Assembly: GCA_963828185.1 (NCBI GenBank)
Contig: CAWHDV010000007.1
Coordinates: 121,531-185,530, forward strand
Origin: Rhodoblastus sp963828185
GTDB taxonomy: Bacteria > Pseudomonadota > Alphaproteobacteria > Rhizobiales > Beijerinckiaceae
Direction of reading: 5' to 3'
Length of the DNA: 64,000 bases
The notes below the pieces were generated by a model. That model had not been told where the DNA came from. It did not search any database and worked only from the letters and a program-made list of their open reading frames with translations. Position numbers and translations under genes: made by a program. Positions 18,586 to 28,007 of this stretch are shown in pieces (the first letter of the stretch is position 1; each line of letters begins with the position of its first letter).

Positions 18586-19444
18586 TCCATACGGCGCAGA
18601 CAGTCAGCCGCGTCAGGTCGAGCCCCGTCTCTATGTTCAAGCCGTTCATCAGCCAGACCAGGTCCTCGGTGGCGAGGTTGCCGGTCGCGCCGCGCGCGTA
18701 AGGACAGCCGCCGAGGCCGGCGATCGAGGAATCGAAGATCGACACGCCCATTTCCAGCGCGGCGTACACATTGGCTGCGGCCATGCCGTAGGTGTCGTGG
18801 AAATGCCCTGCGAGTTTTGCGACGCCGATCTTGGTCGCCACGGTCTCGATCATGCGCTGCACGCCTGAGGGCGTCCCGACGCCGATGGTGTCGCCGAGAC
18901 TGATCTCGTGGCAGCCGAGATCGACGAGTTTTTGCGCCACGCGCGCAACGGCGTCGGGTGTGATCGCGCCTTCATAGGGGCAGCCCAGGACACAGGAAAC
19001 ATAGCCCCGCACTTTTACGCCCGCCCGCGCCGCCGCCGTCATAACGGGTTCGAAACGCGCGATGGAGTCCTCGATCGAGCAATTGATGTTTTTCTGGCTG
19101 AACGTTTGCGAGGCCGACGCGAAAATCGCGGCCTCGTCGGCGCCCGCTTCGAGCGCCGCCTGAAAACCGCGCAGATTGGGCGTCAAGGCCGAATAGACGG
19201 TTTTGGGCGAGCGGCGCAGCCTTTTCAGCACCTCCGCCGCGTCGGCCAATTGCGGGATTTTCGCCGCCGAGACGAACGACGTCGCCTCGATGTGGCGACA
19301 GCCCGCATCGGCCAGCCGCTCGATCAATTCGATTTTCACTTCGGTCGAAATTGTCTGCGCTTCGTTTTGCAGCCCGTCGCGCGGACCGACCTCGACGATT
19401 TTTGCCCGCGCAGGCAAATTGGTCCTAGCGCCCGTTTGCGTCAT
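18515..19444 (-). CDS. mvaB: Hydroxymethylglutaryl-CoA lyase
   Basis: A 309-residue lyase of the HMGL/DRE-TIM family, cleaving 3-hydroxy-3-methylglutaryl-CoA to acetoacetate and acetyl-CoA, the last step of leucine breakdown. Motifs: VEVGPRDGLQNE near residue 17 (metal and substrate binding), ATSFVS, VLGCPYEG, HFHDTYGMA and the catalytic GGCPYARGATGN loop with its conserved Cys. ATG 19444 overlaps the stop of the biotin-carboxylase gene by four bases, so it is the last gene of the leucine operon. Its 3' end overlaps the convergent ogt gene by 71 bases. Confidence 0.94.
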   Translation of the reverse strand: MTQTGARTNLPARAKIVEVGPRDGLQNEAQTISTEVKIELIERLADAGCRHIEATSFVSAAKIPQLADAAEVLKRLRRSPKTVYSALTPNLRGFQAALEAGADEAAIFASASQTFSQKNINCSIEDSIARFEPVMTAAARAGVKVRGYVSCVLGCPYEGAITPDAVARVAQKLVDLGCHEISLGDTIGVGTPSGVQRMIETVATKIGVAKLAGHFHDTYGMAAANVYAALEMGVSIFDSSIAGLGGCPYARGATGNLATEDLVWLMNGLNIETGLDLTRLTVCAVWISRTLGRNPESKVTRALTGTAVR

Positions 19445-21423
19445 GGTTTTTCCGCCGGCTCGAATTGCAGCAATTCGGCCTCTTCCCCGACCTGGTCGCC
19501 GACCGCGAAAAGAAAGGCTTTCACGAACCCCTCTGCAGGCGCGAAAATCGTGTGCTCCATTTTCATCGCCTCAATCACCATCAGCGGGGCGCCCTTGTCG
19601 AGGCGTGTTCCCGGCTGGGCGAGAAGGGCGGTCACGCGTCCCGACATGGGCGCCGTCAAGCCGCCGTCGCCGGCGCCTTCGCGCCCCGCGATCTGCAATG
19701 GATCAACGAAGGTCACGCTCCAGTCGCCGCCGTCGAAAAAGACCTGGCGGCCTGCGCCCGCCGGGATCACCGAGGCGCGCATCACCCGTCCGTCAATCTC
19801 CGCTTCGATGCGCCAGCTCCCGTCCTCGCGCGCTTTCGCCGCGCAAGCGGCGCCTGCGAAACGCAGGCCGAACGCCTTGCCGTGATAGGTGACGGCGACT
19901 TCGTGATCGCGGCCGCCATGCGCGAAAACCAGCACGCGGGGATCGCTGATGTTGAGCCGCCATCCGTCGCGCGCGCTCCAGGGCGAAGCGACCTGCCCTG
20001 TCTCGGATTCCGACAAAAGCTCGGCTAGAGCGGCAAAGAAAAACGCCTCGCGCGGCGGCTCGCTCTCGGGCGGAAAAAGCAACGCCTGCTGGTTCTCGAT
20101 CAGGCCCGCGCCAAGTTCGGCTTTCTCGAATAAAGGACTCGCCACGAGGCGCGAAAGGAAGGCGACATTATTGGCGACCCCGGCGATTTCGCATTCGGCC
20201 AGCGCCCGCCGCATGCGCAGCAGCGCCTTTTCGCGTGTCTCGTCGTGGACGATCAATTTGGCGATCATCGGATCGTAGTAGGAGCTGATCCGGTCGCCTT
20301 CCTCGACGCCCGAATCGAGACGCACATGCGCGCTTTCCCGCGGCGTCCGCAAATGGCGCAAGGTCCCCGTCTGCGGCAGGAAACCTTTCGCCGGGTCTTC
20401 GGCATAGAGTCGCGCCTCGATTGCGTGACCCGTCGCAACGATCTGCTCCTGTTGCAGCGGCAGCCTCTCGCCGCTGGCGACGCGCAATTGCCATTCGACG
20501 AGATCGAGGCCGGTGATCAATTCCGTCACCGGATGCTCGACCTGCAGCCGCGTGTTCATCTCCAGGAAATAGAAGGCCCCGTCCGGCGCGACCAGGAACT
20601 CGACCGTCCCGGCGCCGACGTAGGAGACGGCCTTGGCCGCCTTGATCGCCGCCGCGTTCATGCGCCGTCTCTGCTCCTCATCGAGGTTCGGGGCGGGGGC
20701 CTCCTCGATGATCTTCTGGTGGCGGCGCTGCGCCGAGCAGTCGCGCTCGAACAGCGAGACGCAATCGCCGAACGCATCGCCGAAGACCTGAATTTCGACA
20801 TGCCGCGAACGCGCGACGTATTTCTCGATCAGCATGTGGGCGTCGCCGAAGCTTGCCGCCGCCTCGCGCTGGCAGGACCGCAGCGCCGCGGCGAAATTTT
20901 CGCGCGACTCGACCAGCCGCATGCCCTTGCCGCCGCCGCCCGCCGAGGGTTTCAGCATGACCGGATAACCGACGCCATCCGCCTCCCTGTTCAGGCGATC
21001 AAGATCCTGGTCGTCGCCATGATAGCCGGGCGCGAGCGGCACCCCGGCCGCCTGCATCAGCTTGCGCGCCTGCGATTTCGAGCCCATGGTTTCCAGCGCC
21101 TCATACGACGGGCCGATGAAGACGATCCCGGCCTCGTCGCAGGCCGCGCGAAAGCGCGGGTTCTCAGCCAGAAATCCATAGCCCGGATGGATGGCCTCCG
21201 CTCGCGTCCGCCGCGCGGCGTCGATGATCTTGTCAATCGCCAGATAGCTTTCCTGCGGCTCCGACGCGCCGATCAGCGCCGCCTCGTCGGCGTGGCGCAC
21301 ATGCCTTGCGTCAGCGTCCGCTTGGGAAAACACCGCGATCGTCCAAACGCCCATTTTCCGCGCCGTCCTGATCACGCGACAGGCGATCTCGCCGCGATTG
21401 GCGATCAAAATTCTATCGAACAT
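19441..21423 (-). CDS. mccA: Methylcrotonyl-CoA carboxylase, biotin-containing alpha subunit
   Basis: A 660-residue biotin-dependent carboxylase subunit. It opens MFDRILIANRGEIACRVIRTAR (shown in part), followed by the biotin carboxylase and ATP-grasp domains (KPSAGGGGKGMR, EMNTRLQVEHPVTE, RLYAEDP). The C-terminal biotinyl domain has EAMKMEHT with the biotin Lys at about residue 621. It transfers carboxylate to 3-methylcrotonyl-CoA with the MccB subunit encoded two genes upstream. Sequence alone does not separate it fully from propionyl- or geranyl-CoA carboxylase subunits, but the surrounding ivd, mccB, hydratase and mvaB genes settle the assignment. Confidence 0.92.
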   Translation of the reverse strand: MFDRILIANRGEIACRVIRTARKMGVWTIAVFSQADADARHVRHADEAALIGASEPQESYLAIDKIIDAARRTRAEAIHPGYGFLAENPRFRAACDEAGIVFIGPSYEALETMGSKSQARKLMQAAGVPLAPGYHGDDQDLDRLNREADGVGYPVMLKPSAGGGGKGMRLVESRENFAAALRSCQREAAASFGDAHMLIEKYVARSRHVEIQVFGDAFGDCVSLFERDCSAQRRHQKIIEEAPAPNLDEEQRRRMNAAAIKAAKAVSYVGAGTVEFLVAPDGAFYFLEMNTRLQVEHPVTELITGLDLVEWQLRVASGERLPLQQEQIVATGHAIEARLYAEDPAKGFLPQTGTLRHLRTPRESAHVRLDSGVEEGDRISSYYDPMIAKLIVHDETREKALLRMRRALAECEIAGVANNVAFLSRLVASPLFEKAELGAGLIENQQALLFPPESEPPREAFFFAALAELLSESETGQVASPWSARDGWRLNISDPRVLVFAHGGRDHEVAVTYHGKAFGLRFAGAACAAKAREDGSWRIEAEIDGRVMRASVIPAGAGRQVFFDGGDWSVTFVDPLQIAGREGAGDGGLTAPMSGRVTALLAQPGTRLDKGAPLMVIEAMKMEHTIFAPAEGFVKAFLFAVGDQVGEEAELLQFEPAEKP

Positions 21424-21441
21424 AATTACGATCCCGGCCGG

Positions 21442-22227
21442 TCATCTGATCCATGGCGGCGGCCCTTTCCCGAGGAAGGCGGCGATGCCCTCCTGCGCCT
21501 CCGGCGTCGTCCGCGCCAGCGCGATCCTGCGCGCCGTCTCGTCGATCAAGGCGCCGTCGATGGCTCGCCCGTCGATGTCGTGGACCAGCGACTTCGCCTC
21601 TGCGATCGCCTTGGGGGCGCCCTGCAACAGGTTTTCAGCGATCTTGCCAACGCGCATGTCGAGATGCTCGATTTCGACCAATTCATGCGCGATGCCGATC
21701 TCGACGGCGCGGGCGGCGGAAATGCGCTCCCCCGTCTGGAAATAGCGCAGGGCCTGGCGCGGGCCGATGGCGCGCAACACGTAAGGGCTGATCGCCGAGG
21801 GAATGAGGCCCATGCGCACTTCCGTCATTGCGAAACTGGCGTTGACCGCGGCGACGCAGATGTCGCAGGCGACGGCAAGGCCAAGGCCGCCGCCAAGCGC
21901 CTGGCCATGCACGCGCGCGATCGTCGGCTTGCTCGATTCCGCAAGCAGGCGCAGCATGGCGGCGAGGCTGCGCGCGTCATCGAAATTGCGGTCAAATCCC
22001 GCCGAGGCGGCCTCCTGCATCCAGCGCAGATCGGCCCCGGCCGAAAAGTTTCGGCCGCGTCCGGCAAGGACGATCACGCGCACGCCCGCGTCTTCCACCA
22101 GGGCGCCGAGCGCGGCGGTCAGATCGCGGATCAGCCGCGCGTCGAAGGCGTTGTGGACATCGGGACGATTCATCCAGATCGTGGCGACGCCGCCGTCCTG
22201 TTCGATTTCAATTGTCGCGTAAGCCAT
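21442..22227 (-). CDS. liuC: Enoyl-CoA hydratase, probable methylglutaconyl-CoA hydratase
   Basis: A 261-residue crotonase-family protein from ATG 22227 (strong GGAAAGGG site); the frame stays open much further upstream but that part has shadow composition within mccB. Crotonase marks are AGRGRNFSAGADLRWM (oxyanion hole) and QALGGGLGLAVACDICVA, with a catalytic-position Glu in MTEVRMGLIPSAISPYVL. In leucine degradation the hydratase turns 3-methylglutaconyl-CoA into HMG-CoA, the substrate of MvaB. It sits between mccB and mccA with gaps of 14 and 18 bp. Confidence 0.9.
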   Translation of the reverse strand: MAYATIEIEQDGGVATIWMNRPDVHNAFDARLIRDLTAALGALVEDAGVRVIVLAGRGRNFSAGADLRWMQEAASAGFDRNFDDARSLAAMLRLLAESSKPTIARVHGQALGGGLGLAVACDICVAAVNASFAMTEVRMGLIPSAISPYVLRAIGPRQALRYFQTGERISAARAVEIGIAHELVEIEHLDMRVGKIAENLLQGAPKAIAEAKSLVHDIDGRAIDGALIDETARRIALARTTPEAQEGIAAFLGKGPPPWIR

Positions 22228-22241
22228 GGACCCTTTCCGCC

Positions 22242-23849
22242 TCACATCCTGAAGACCCCGAAACGGGTCTCTTTCGGCGGCGCATTGAGCGCCGCCGACA
22301 GCGACAGGCCCAGCACGCGCCGGCTCTGCGCCGGATCGACAACGCCGTCGTCCCACAGCCGCGCCGTAGCGTAATAGGGACTTCCCTGCGTCTCGTATTG
22401 CTCCCGGATCGGCGCGCGAAAAGCCTCTTCGTCCTCCGCGCTCCACGACGCGCCCTTGGCTTCGATGGAGTCGCGGCGCACCGTCGCCAGCACGCTCGCC
22501 GCCTGTTCGCCGCCCATCACCGAAATGCGGCTGTTGGGCCACGACCACAGGAAGCGCGGCGAAAAGCCGCGTCCGCACATGCCGTAATTTCCCGCGCCGA
22601 AGGAGCCGCCGATCAGCATGGTGATCTTCGGAACTTGCGTCGTCGCGACGGCCGTCACCAGTTTCGCGCCGTCCTTGGCGATGCCGGAATTCTCGGCCTT
22701 GCGGCCAACCATGAAGCCGGTGATATTCTGCAGGAAAACCAAGGGAATGCCGCGCTGCGAGCAGAGCTCGATGAAATGCGCGCCCTTCTGCGCGCTTTCG
22801 CCGAAGAGTATGCCGTTGTTGGCGAGGACGCCCACGGGAACGCCATGCAGCTGGGCGAAGCCCGTCACCAGCGTCGCCCCGTAGCGCGCCTTGAATTCGT
22901 CGAAACGCGATCCATCGACGATGCGCGCCAGCACTTCGCGAACGTCGTAACTCTTGCGCCAGTCGGTCGGGACGACGCCGTAGAGCTCGTCGGGATCGTA
23001 GAGCGGCGCCTCGCCCCCGCCGAGCGGCAGGGCGACGGTTTTCACGCGATTGAGGTTGGCGACGATGCGCCGGGCGATGGCGAGCGCATGCGCGTCGTCT
23101 TCGGCGAGATGGTCGGCGACGCCGGACAGGCGCGTATGCACGTCGGCGCCGCCGAGCTCTTCCGCCGTGACCACTTCGCCGGTGGCGGCCTTCACCAGCG
23201 GCGGACCGCCGAGAAAGATCGTGCCCTGGTCGCGCACGATCACGGTTTCGTCGGACATGGCCGGCACATAGGCGCCGCCCGCCGTGCACGACCCCATCAC
23301 CACCGCGATCTGCGGCACGCCCTTGGCCGACATGTTGGCCTGGTTGTAGAAGATGCGGCCGAAATGATCGCGATCGGGAAAGACCTCGTCCTGCATCGGC
23401 AGGAAGGCGCCGCCGGAATCAACGAGATAGATGCAGGGCAGGAAATTCTGCTCGGCGATTTCCTGCGCCCGCAGGTGCTTTTTCACCGTGAGCGGATAAT
23501 AGGTCCCGCCCTTCACGGTCGCGTCATTGGCGATGACCATGCATTCGACGCCCTCCACCCGGCCGATTCCGGCGATCAGGCCGGCGGCGGACGCCGCGCC
23601 GTCATAAAGGCCAAAGGCCGCCAGCTGGCCGATTTCGAGGAAGGGCGAACCCGGGTCGACCAGCGCGTCGATCCGCTCTCGCGCGAGCATCTTTCCGCGC
23701 GCCCTGTGCCGCGCCTGCGCCTCGGCGCCGCCGCCGAAACGCGCCAGGGCCAGCCTGGCGCGCAAGTCGGCGACAAGCGCGCGCATGGCCGCGTCATTGG
23801 CGCGAAAAGCGTCCGAACGCGGAGCGATCGAGGATTTCAGCACCTGCAT
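22242..23849 (-). CDS. mccB: Methylcrotonyl-CoA carboxylase, carboxyltransferase beta subunit
   Basis: A 535-residue acyl-CoA carboxyltransferase. Typical text: RARGKMLARERIDALVDPGSPFLE near residue 50, GRVEGVECMVIANDATVKGGTYYPLTVKKHLRAQ (in parts), DSGGAFLPMQDEVFPDRDHFGRIFYNQA, and GSCTAGGAYVPAM. The C-terminal half has MLIGGSFGAGNYGMCGR, diagnostic of MCC beta. Together with MccA it carboxylates 3-methylcrotonyl-CoA. Its start overlaps the stop of ivd by one base (TGATG), so translation is coupled. Confidence 0.94.
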   Translation of the reverse strand: MQVLKSSIAPRSDAFRANDAAMRALVADLRARLALARFGGGAEAQARHRARGKMLARERIDALVDPGSPFLEIGQLAAFGLYDGAASAAGLIAGIGRVEGVECMVIANDATVKGGTYYPLTVKKHLRAQEIAEQNFLPCIYLVDSGGAFLPMQDEVFPDRDHFGRIFYNQANMSAKGVPQIAVVMGSCTAGGAYVPAMSDETVIVRDQGTIFLGGPPLVKAATGEVVTAEELGGADVHTRLSGVADHLAEDDAHALAIARRIVANLNRVKTVALPLGGGEAPLYDPDELYGVVPTDWRKSYDVREVLARIVDGSRFDEFKARYGATLVTGFAQLHGVPVGVLANNGILFGESAQKGAHFIELCSQRGIPLVFLQNITGFMVGRKAENSGIAKDGAKLVTAVATTQVPKITMLIGGSFGAGNYGMCGRGFSPRFLWSWPNSRISVMGGEQAASVLATVRRDSIEAKGASWSAEDEEAFRAPIREQYETQGSPYYATARLWDDGVVDPAQSRRVLGLSLSAALNAPPKETRFGVFRM

Positions 23850-25021
23850 CAGCCCGTTTCCGCCATGAGTTCGCGACCGATCAGCATGCGGCGGATTTCC
23901 GATGTTCCCGCGCCGATTTCATAGAGCTTGGCGTCGCGCCACAGCCGGCCGGCGGCGACGTCGTTGGTGTAGCCGACGCCGCCGAGCGCCTGGATGGCCT
24001 CGCCCGCGAGCCACGTCGCCTTCTCGGCCGAATAGAGGATCGCCGCCGCCGCGTCCTTGCGCAGTTTTCGCGAATGCTCGCCCCGATCGCAGGCCTGCCC
24101 CAGGGCGTAGACATAGGCGCGGGTCGCCTGCCAGGTCGCGTACATGTCGGCGAGCTTTCCCTGCATGAGCTGGAAGTCGCCGATTTTTTGTCCGAACTGC
24201 CGCCGCTGGTGCATGTAGGGCAGCACCACATCCATGCAGGCCGCCATGATGCCGAGCGGGCCGCCGCACAGAACGGCGCGCTCGTAATCGAGGCCCGACA
24301 TCAGCACTTTCGCGCCGTGGCCCACGCCGCCGAGCACGTTTTCCGCCGGGATCTGGCAATTGTCGAAGAACAGCGGAAAAGTGTTCGAACCGCGCATGCC
24401 GAGCTTGTCGAGATGGGCGCCATGGGTGAAGCCGGCGAAGGCCTTTTCGACGATGAAGGCGGTCATGCCTTGCGCGCCGGCCTGCGGATCGGTCTTGGCG
24501 TAGACCACCAGCACGTCGGCGTCGCCGCCGTTGGTGATCCACATCTTGGAGCCATTGAGGATGAAATTCCCGTCCCGGCTGTCGGCGCGCAGCCGCATGG
24601 ACACGACATCCGAGCCCGCCTCGGCTTCCGACATGGCGAGAGCGCCGACATGGTCGCCCGAAATCAGCTTGGGCAGAGTGCGCGCCCTTTGCTCCGGCGA
24701 GCCGTTGCGCCGGATCTGGTTGACGCAGAGGTTGGAATGCGCGCCGTAGGACAGGCCGACCGAGGCGGAGGCGCGGGAAATTTCCTCCATCGCGACGATA
24801 TGGGCGAGATAGCCCATGTTCGCGCCGCCGAATTCTTCAGGCGCCGTCAGCCCGAGCAGGCCGAGGGCGCCGAATTTCCGCCACAGGTCGGCGGGAAAGA
24901 GATTGTCGCGGTCGATCTTTTCCGCTCGGGGCGCGATTTCCCTGGCCGCGAAATTGCGCACGGTTTCGCGCAGCATGGCGATTTCGTCGCCGTGATCGAA
25001 GTCGAGGCTCGGAACGATCAT
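23849..25021 (-). CDS. ivd: Isovaleryl-CoA dehydrogenase
   Basis: A 390-residue acyl-CoA dehydrogenase, first gene of the leucine-degradation operon. ATG 25021 is chosen over a TTG 15 bases upstream because GGGGGAAAC, an excellent ribosome site, lies directly before it. Family blocks: ALAMSEAEAGSDVVSM, NGSKMWITNGGDADVLVVYAKTD, KLGMRGSNTFPLFFDNC, and the C-terminal ALGGVGYTNDVAAGRLWRDAKLYEIGAGTSEIRRMLIGR. The catalytic Glu of IVD lies in helix G (LDYERAVLCGGPLG), where YE matches the isovaleryl type. It oxidises isovaleryl-CoA to 3-methylcrotonyl-CoA and passes electrons to ETF. Confidence 0.94.
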   Translation of the reverse strand: MIVPSLDFDHGDEIAMLRETVRNFAAREIAPRAEKIDRDNLFPADLWRKFGALGLLGLTAPEEFGGANMGYLAHIVAMEEISRASASVGLSYGAHSNLCVNQIRRNGSPEQRARTLPKLISGDHVGALAMSEAEAGSDVVSMRLRADSRDGNFILNGSKMWITNGGDADVLVVYAKTDPQAGAQGMTAFIVEKAFAGFTHGAHLDKLGMRGSNTFPLFFDNCQIPAENVLGGVGHGAKVLMSGLDYERAVLCGGPLGIMAACMDVVLPYMHQRRQFGQKIGDFQLMQGKLADMYATWQATRAYVYALGQACDRGEHSRKLRKDAAAAILYSAEKATWLAGEAIQALGGVGYTNDVAAGRLWRDAKLYEIGAGTSEIRRMLIGRELMAETG

Positions 25022-25120
25022 GTTTCCCCCGGCCAATTTTTTCGCGCCGACTCAAGATCACGTCGGTTTCTGCTTTTGCTGGAATATTGGCTTGGACTGC
25101 CCTCCCGGTCAAACAGGCCT

Positions 25121-25912
25121 TCAGTCGAAGCGCGGCGGCCGCTTCTCGATGAAGGCCGACACCGCCTCCGCGTGCTCCGGCGTTTTATGCGCGATTGCCT
25201 GGAGCGCCGCCGACAGCTCGAGCAGGCTGTCGAGCCGCGCGTGCTGGCCCTCGCGCAAGAGCCTCTTGGTCAGGCGCAGCGCGGGGCCGGGGTTGGCGGC
25301 GATCCGTTTCGCCAGCGCATAAGCCTCCTCCATCAGCCGTTCGGGTTCGACGACAGCGCTGACCAGACCGCAGCGCAGGGCCTCGTCGGCGCTGACAGTG
25401 TCGCCGGTGAAGGCCATTTCGGCGGCCTTCGACATGCCGACGACGCGCGGCAGGAGCCAGGCGCCGCCGTCGCCGGGGATGATGCCCAGCTTGACGAAGC
25501 TTTCGGCGAATTTGGCGCTTTTCGCGGCGATGCGGATGTCGCACATGCAGGCGAGGTCGCAGCCGGCGCCGATCGCCGGCCCGTTGACGGCGGCGATGAC
25601 AGGCGTGTCGAGTTGCTGCAAGGCCAGCGGCAGGCGTTGTATGCCGGCCCGGTATTCCTCGGCTATGGCCGTTGCGGCAATGCCCTGTTCAGCAAAGCGG
25701 CGCATGTCCTTGACATTGCCGCCGGAGGAAAAGGCGGAGCCGCCGCCGGTCAGGACGACGACCTTCACGCTCAAATCCGCCTGAATGCGCGCGATGGCGT
25801 CGAGGAACTCGTCGACGGCGCTGTTGCCCGTCAGGGGATTGCGCGTTTCCGGCTGGTCCATCGTCAAGGTCACGATGGCGCCATCTTGCTCGTATTTCAG
25901 AAAACGCGACAT
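25121..25912 (-). CDS. Enoyl-CoA hydratase/isomerase family protein
   Basis: A 263-residue crotonase-fold protein. ATG 25912 opens MSRFLKYEQDGAIVTLTMDQPETRNPL; a longer frame upstream to 26032 has shadow composition. The oxyanion-hole text GGSAFSSGGNVKDMR and NGPAIGAGCDLACMCDIRIA are clear, with KLGIIPGDGGAWLLPRVVG at the active-site region. It lies between the thiolase and ivd genes on the same strand with about 100 bp on the ivd side, so it may belong to the same operon or have its own promoter. The substrate is not evident. Confidence 0.88.
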   Translation of the reverse strand: MSRFLKYEQDGAIVTLTMDQPETRNPLTGNSAVDEFLDAIARIQADLSVKVVVLTGGGSAFSSGGNVKDMRRFAEQGIAATAIAEEYRAGIQRLPLALQQLDTPVIAAVNGPAIGAGCDLACMCDIRIAAKSAKFAESFVKLGIIPGDGGAWLLPRVVGMSKAAEMAFTGDTVSADEALRCGLVSAVVEPERLMEEAYALAKRIAANPGPALRLTKRLLREGQHARLDSLLELSAALQAIAHKTPEHAEAVSAFIEKRPPRFD

Positions 25913-25983
25913 GGGTTCCGCCTGCAGGCAATTTGTTCGACGCAAGCATAGGCTCATTTTATCGCTTCGGTCGAACCTGTGCT

Positions 25984-27168
25984 TCAGAGCGCCTCGAGCG
26001 CCAGGGCGACGCCCTGCCCGCCGCCGATGCACAGCGTGACGATCCCTCGCCGCAGGTTTTCGCGCCGCATCGCATGGAGGAGCCGCGTCGTCAGGATCGC
26101 CCCGGTCGCGCCGATCGGATGGCCGTGGGCGATGGCGCCGCCCTCGACATTGACGATATCCTCGGCGATCCCGAGTTTTTGCAGGATCGCTAGCGCGACG
26201 ACTGCGAAAGCCTCGTTGATCTCGAAACGCTCGACCTCGCCGAGCCGCCAGCCCGCCCGCTCGACGGCCTTCAACACCGCCGGAACCGGAACCAGGCCGA
26301 ACATTCCAGGCTCACCGGCGACAATCGCGAAGCCGGCCAGCCGCGCCATGGGCGTCAGGCCGCGCGCTTCGGCGAAGGCGCGGTCGGCGACGATCATGGC
26401 GCTCGCGCCGGAGTTGAGGCCGGGCGCATTGCCGGCGGTGATCGCGCCGTTTTCGCGAAAGGCGGGGCGAAGTTTCGTCAGCGCCTCGAGCGTCGTGTCC
26501 GGCCGCGGCGCCTCGTCCACGTCGAAAAGCGCGGCGCCTTTGCGGCCGCCGATCTCGACGGCGGCGATTTCCTCGACAAACTTCCCCGCCTCCCGGGCGG
26601 CGACGAAACGCTGTTGCGAGCGCAGGGCGAAACGGTCCTGGTTCTCGCGAGACAATTGCGCATGAGTGACGAGATCCTCGGCGTGCCAGCCCGAATGTTT
26701 TCCGGAAAAGGCGTCCTCGAGTTCGTCGCGCAGCATGGCGTCGTGGATTTCCGCCGAGCCCATGCGATAACCGAAGCGCGCGCCGTCCATCAGATAGGGC
26801 GCGCGCTCCATGCTCTCCATGCCGCCGGCGATGGCGATGGCGATCTCGCCGGTCAGGATCTGCTGCGCGGCGGTGACGATGGCCTGGGCGCCGGAGCCGC
26901 AGACGCGGTTGACCGTCATGGCTGGAACGCCAACCGGCAGGCCGCCGCCGAGCGCCGCTTGCCGCGCGGGATTCATCCGCCCTCCCGCCTGCACGACATT
27001 GCCCATGACGACGCTCTCGATGGCGGCGCGGTCCAGCCCCGAGCGCTTCAGCGTCTCGCGCACGACGCTCGCGCCGAGAGCCGAGGCCGTCACATTCCTG
27101 AGCGCGCCGTTGAAGGCGCCGATGGCGGTGCGCGTCGGATGGCACAAAACGATGTCGCGGCTCATCAT
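25984..27168 (-). CDS. Acetyl-CoA acetyltransferase (thiolase)
   Basis: A 394-residue thiolase from ATG 27168 (adjacent ATG at 27165 also possible); GGGGGCC lies upstream. Catalytic residues are visible: Cys in NRVCGSGAQAIVTAA near residue 89, His in GGAIAHGHPIGATGA near 349, and Cys in TLCIGGGQGVALALE near 379. It interconverts acetoacetyl-CoA and two acetyl-CoA, or cleaves longer 3-ketoacyl-CoA. In this cluster it could finish leucine breakdown by splitting acetoacetyl-CoA formed from the acetoacetate that MvaB releases, but no CoA-transferase for acetoacetate is present nearby. Confidence 0.92.
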   Translation of the reverse strand: MMSRDIVLCHPTRTAIGAFNGALRNVTASALGASVVRETLKRSGLDRAAIESVVMGNVVQAGGRMNPARQAALGGGLPVGVPAMTVNRVCGSGAQAIVTAAQQILTGEIAIAIAGGMESMERAPYLMDGARFGYRMGSAEIHDAMLRDELEDAFSGKHSGWHAEDLVTHAQLSRENQDRFALRSQQRFVAAREAGKFVEEIAAVEIGGRKGAALFDVDEAPRPDTTLEALTKLRPAFRENGAITAGNAPGLNSGASAMIVADRAFAEARGLTPMARLAGFAIVAGEPGMFGLVPVPAVLKAVERAGWRLGEVERFEINEAFAVVALAILQKLGIAEDIVNVEGGAIAHGHPIGATGAILTTRLLHAMRRENLRRGIVTLCIGGGQGVALALEAL

Positions 27169-27194
27169 GGCGAGGCCCCCAATGCAAAAACGCG

Positions 27195-27983
27195 TTAGAT
27201 CCGATAGCGCGCGGCAGGATGCTCCTGGCGGAAATTCGGCGTCATCGCCTTGCGCGCCGCCGCGTAATTCTCCCACTGGCCGATTTCCGGCAGCGGCGGA
27301 ATGGTGATGGCTTCGCCGCGGTCGAAGCCGACCAGCGCGGCGTCGACCAGCTCTTCCACCGCCATCATGCCGGGAATCGAATCCGCAGGGATCCCCGAGC
27401 GCTGGAAGATCTCGGTGCGGGTCGCGGCGGGCAGGACCGCCTGGACATAGATTCCCCTCGGCCCGAGTTCGGACTGCAGCGACTGCGAAAATGTCAGCAC
27501 ATAGCTCTTGGTCGCCGCATAGATCCCCGGCATGAGCTCGGGCGCGAGCGCCACCACCGAGGCGATGTTGACGATCGCGCCGCGCCCTTCGGCCAGGAAG
27601 CGCGGCGCGACGGCGCCGGCAAGCCGCGTCACCGCGATCACGTTGAGACGGATGAGTTGCTCCATCGCATCGAGATCGGCGCCGGCGAAACCACCCTTCA
27701 ACGCGGCGCCGGCGTTGTTGACGAGCACGCCGATGCGCGCATCGTCGCGCAGCCGCGCCTCGACGGCGGCAAGCTCCGTCGGCGCCGTCAGATCGGCCGG
27801 CACGACGTCAATGGCGACGCCCGTCGCGGCGCGCAGGCGGCTGGCCGCGGATTCCATGCGATCCCGATCGCGCGCGACCAGCACCAGATCGTGGCCTCGG
27901 CGCGCGAAACGATCGGCATAGGCGGCGCCAATCCCCGAGGAAGCGCCGGTAATCAGGATTGCCTTCAGGCGATGATCGGCCAT
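27195..27983 (-). CDS. Short-chain dehydrogenase/reductase
   Basis: A 262-residue classical SDR starting at ATG 27983. The NAD(P)-binding motif is ILITGASSGIGAAYADRFARRGHD at residues 9-32 (abridged), the NNAGAA motif is near 89, and the catalytic YAATK with preceding Ser (NIASVVALAPELMPGIYAATK, in parts) is near 150. The Arg residues after the first strand (VARDRDR) suggest NADP preference. Substrate unknown. It lies 26 bp upstream of the thiolase gene and 24 bp downstream of the PanE-like gene on the same strand, so all three may be one transcript. Confidence 0.87.
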   Translation of the reverse strand: MADHRLKAILITGASSGIGAAYADRFARRGHDLVLVARDRDRMESAASRLRAATGVAIDVVPADLTAPTELAAVEARLRDDARIGVLVNNAGAALKGGFAGADLDAMEQLIRLNVIAVTRLAGAVAPRFLAEGRGAIVNIASVVALAPELMPGIYAATKSYVLTFSQSLQSELGPRGIYVQAVLPAATRTEIFQRSGIPADSIPGMMAVEELVDAALVGFDRGEAITIPPLPEIGQWENYAAARKAMTPNFRQEHPAARYRI

Positions 27984-28007
27984 GTTGAGCTCCTTTCTCT
28001 GGCTGAA

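Noticed and set aside
20245..22374. A 709-codon plus-strand frame opposite mccA, liuC and mccB
   Set aside because: Antisense to strongly conserved genes, no recognisable motif, and no ribosome site.
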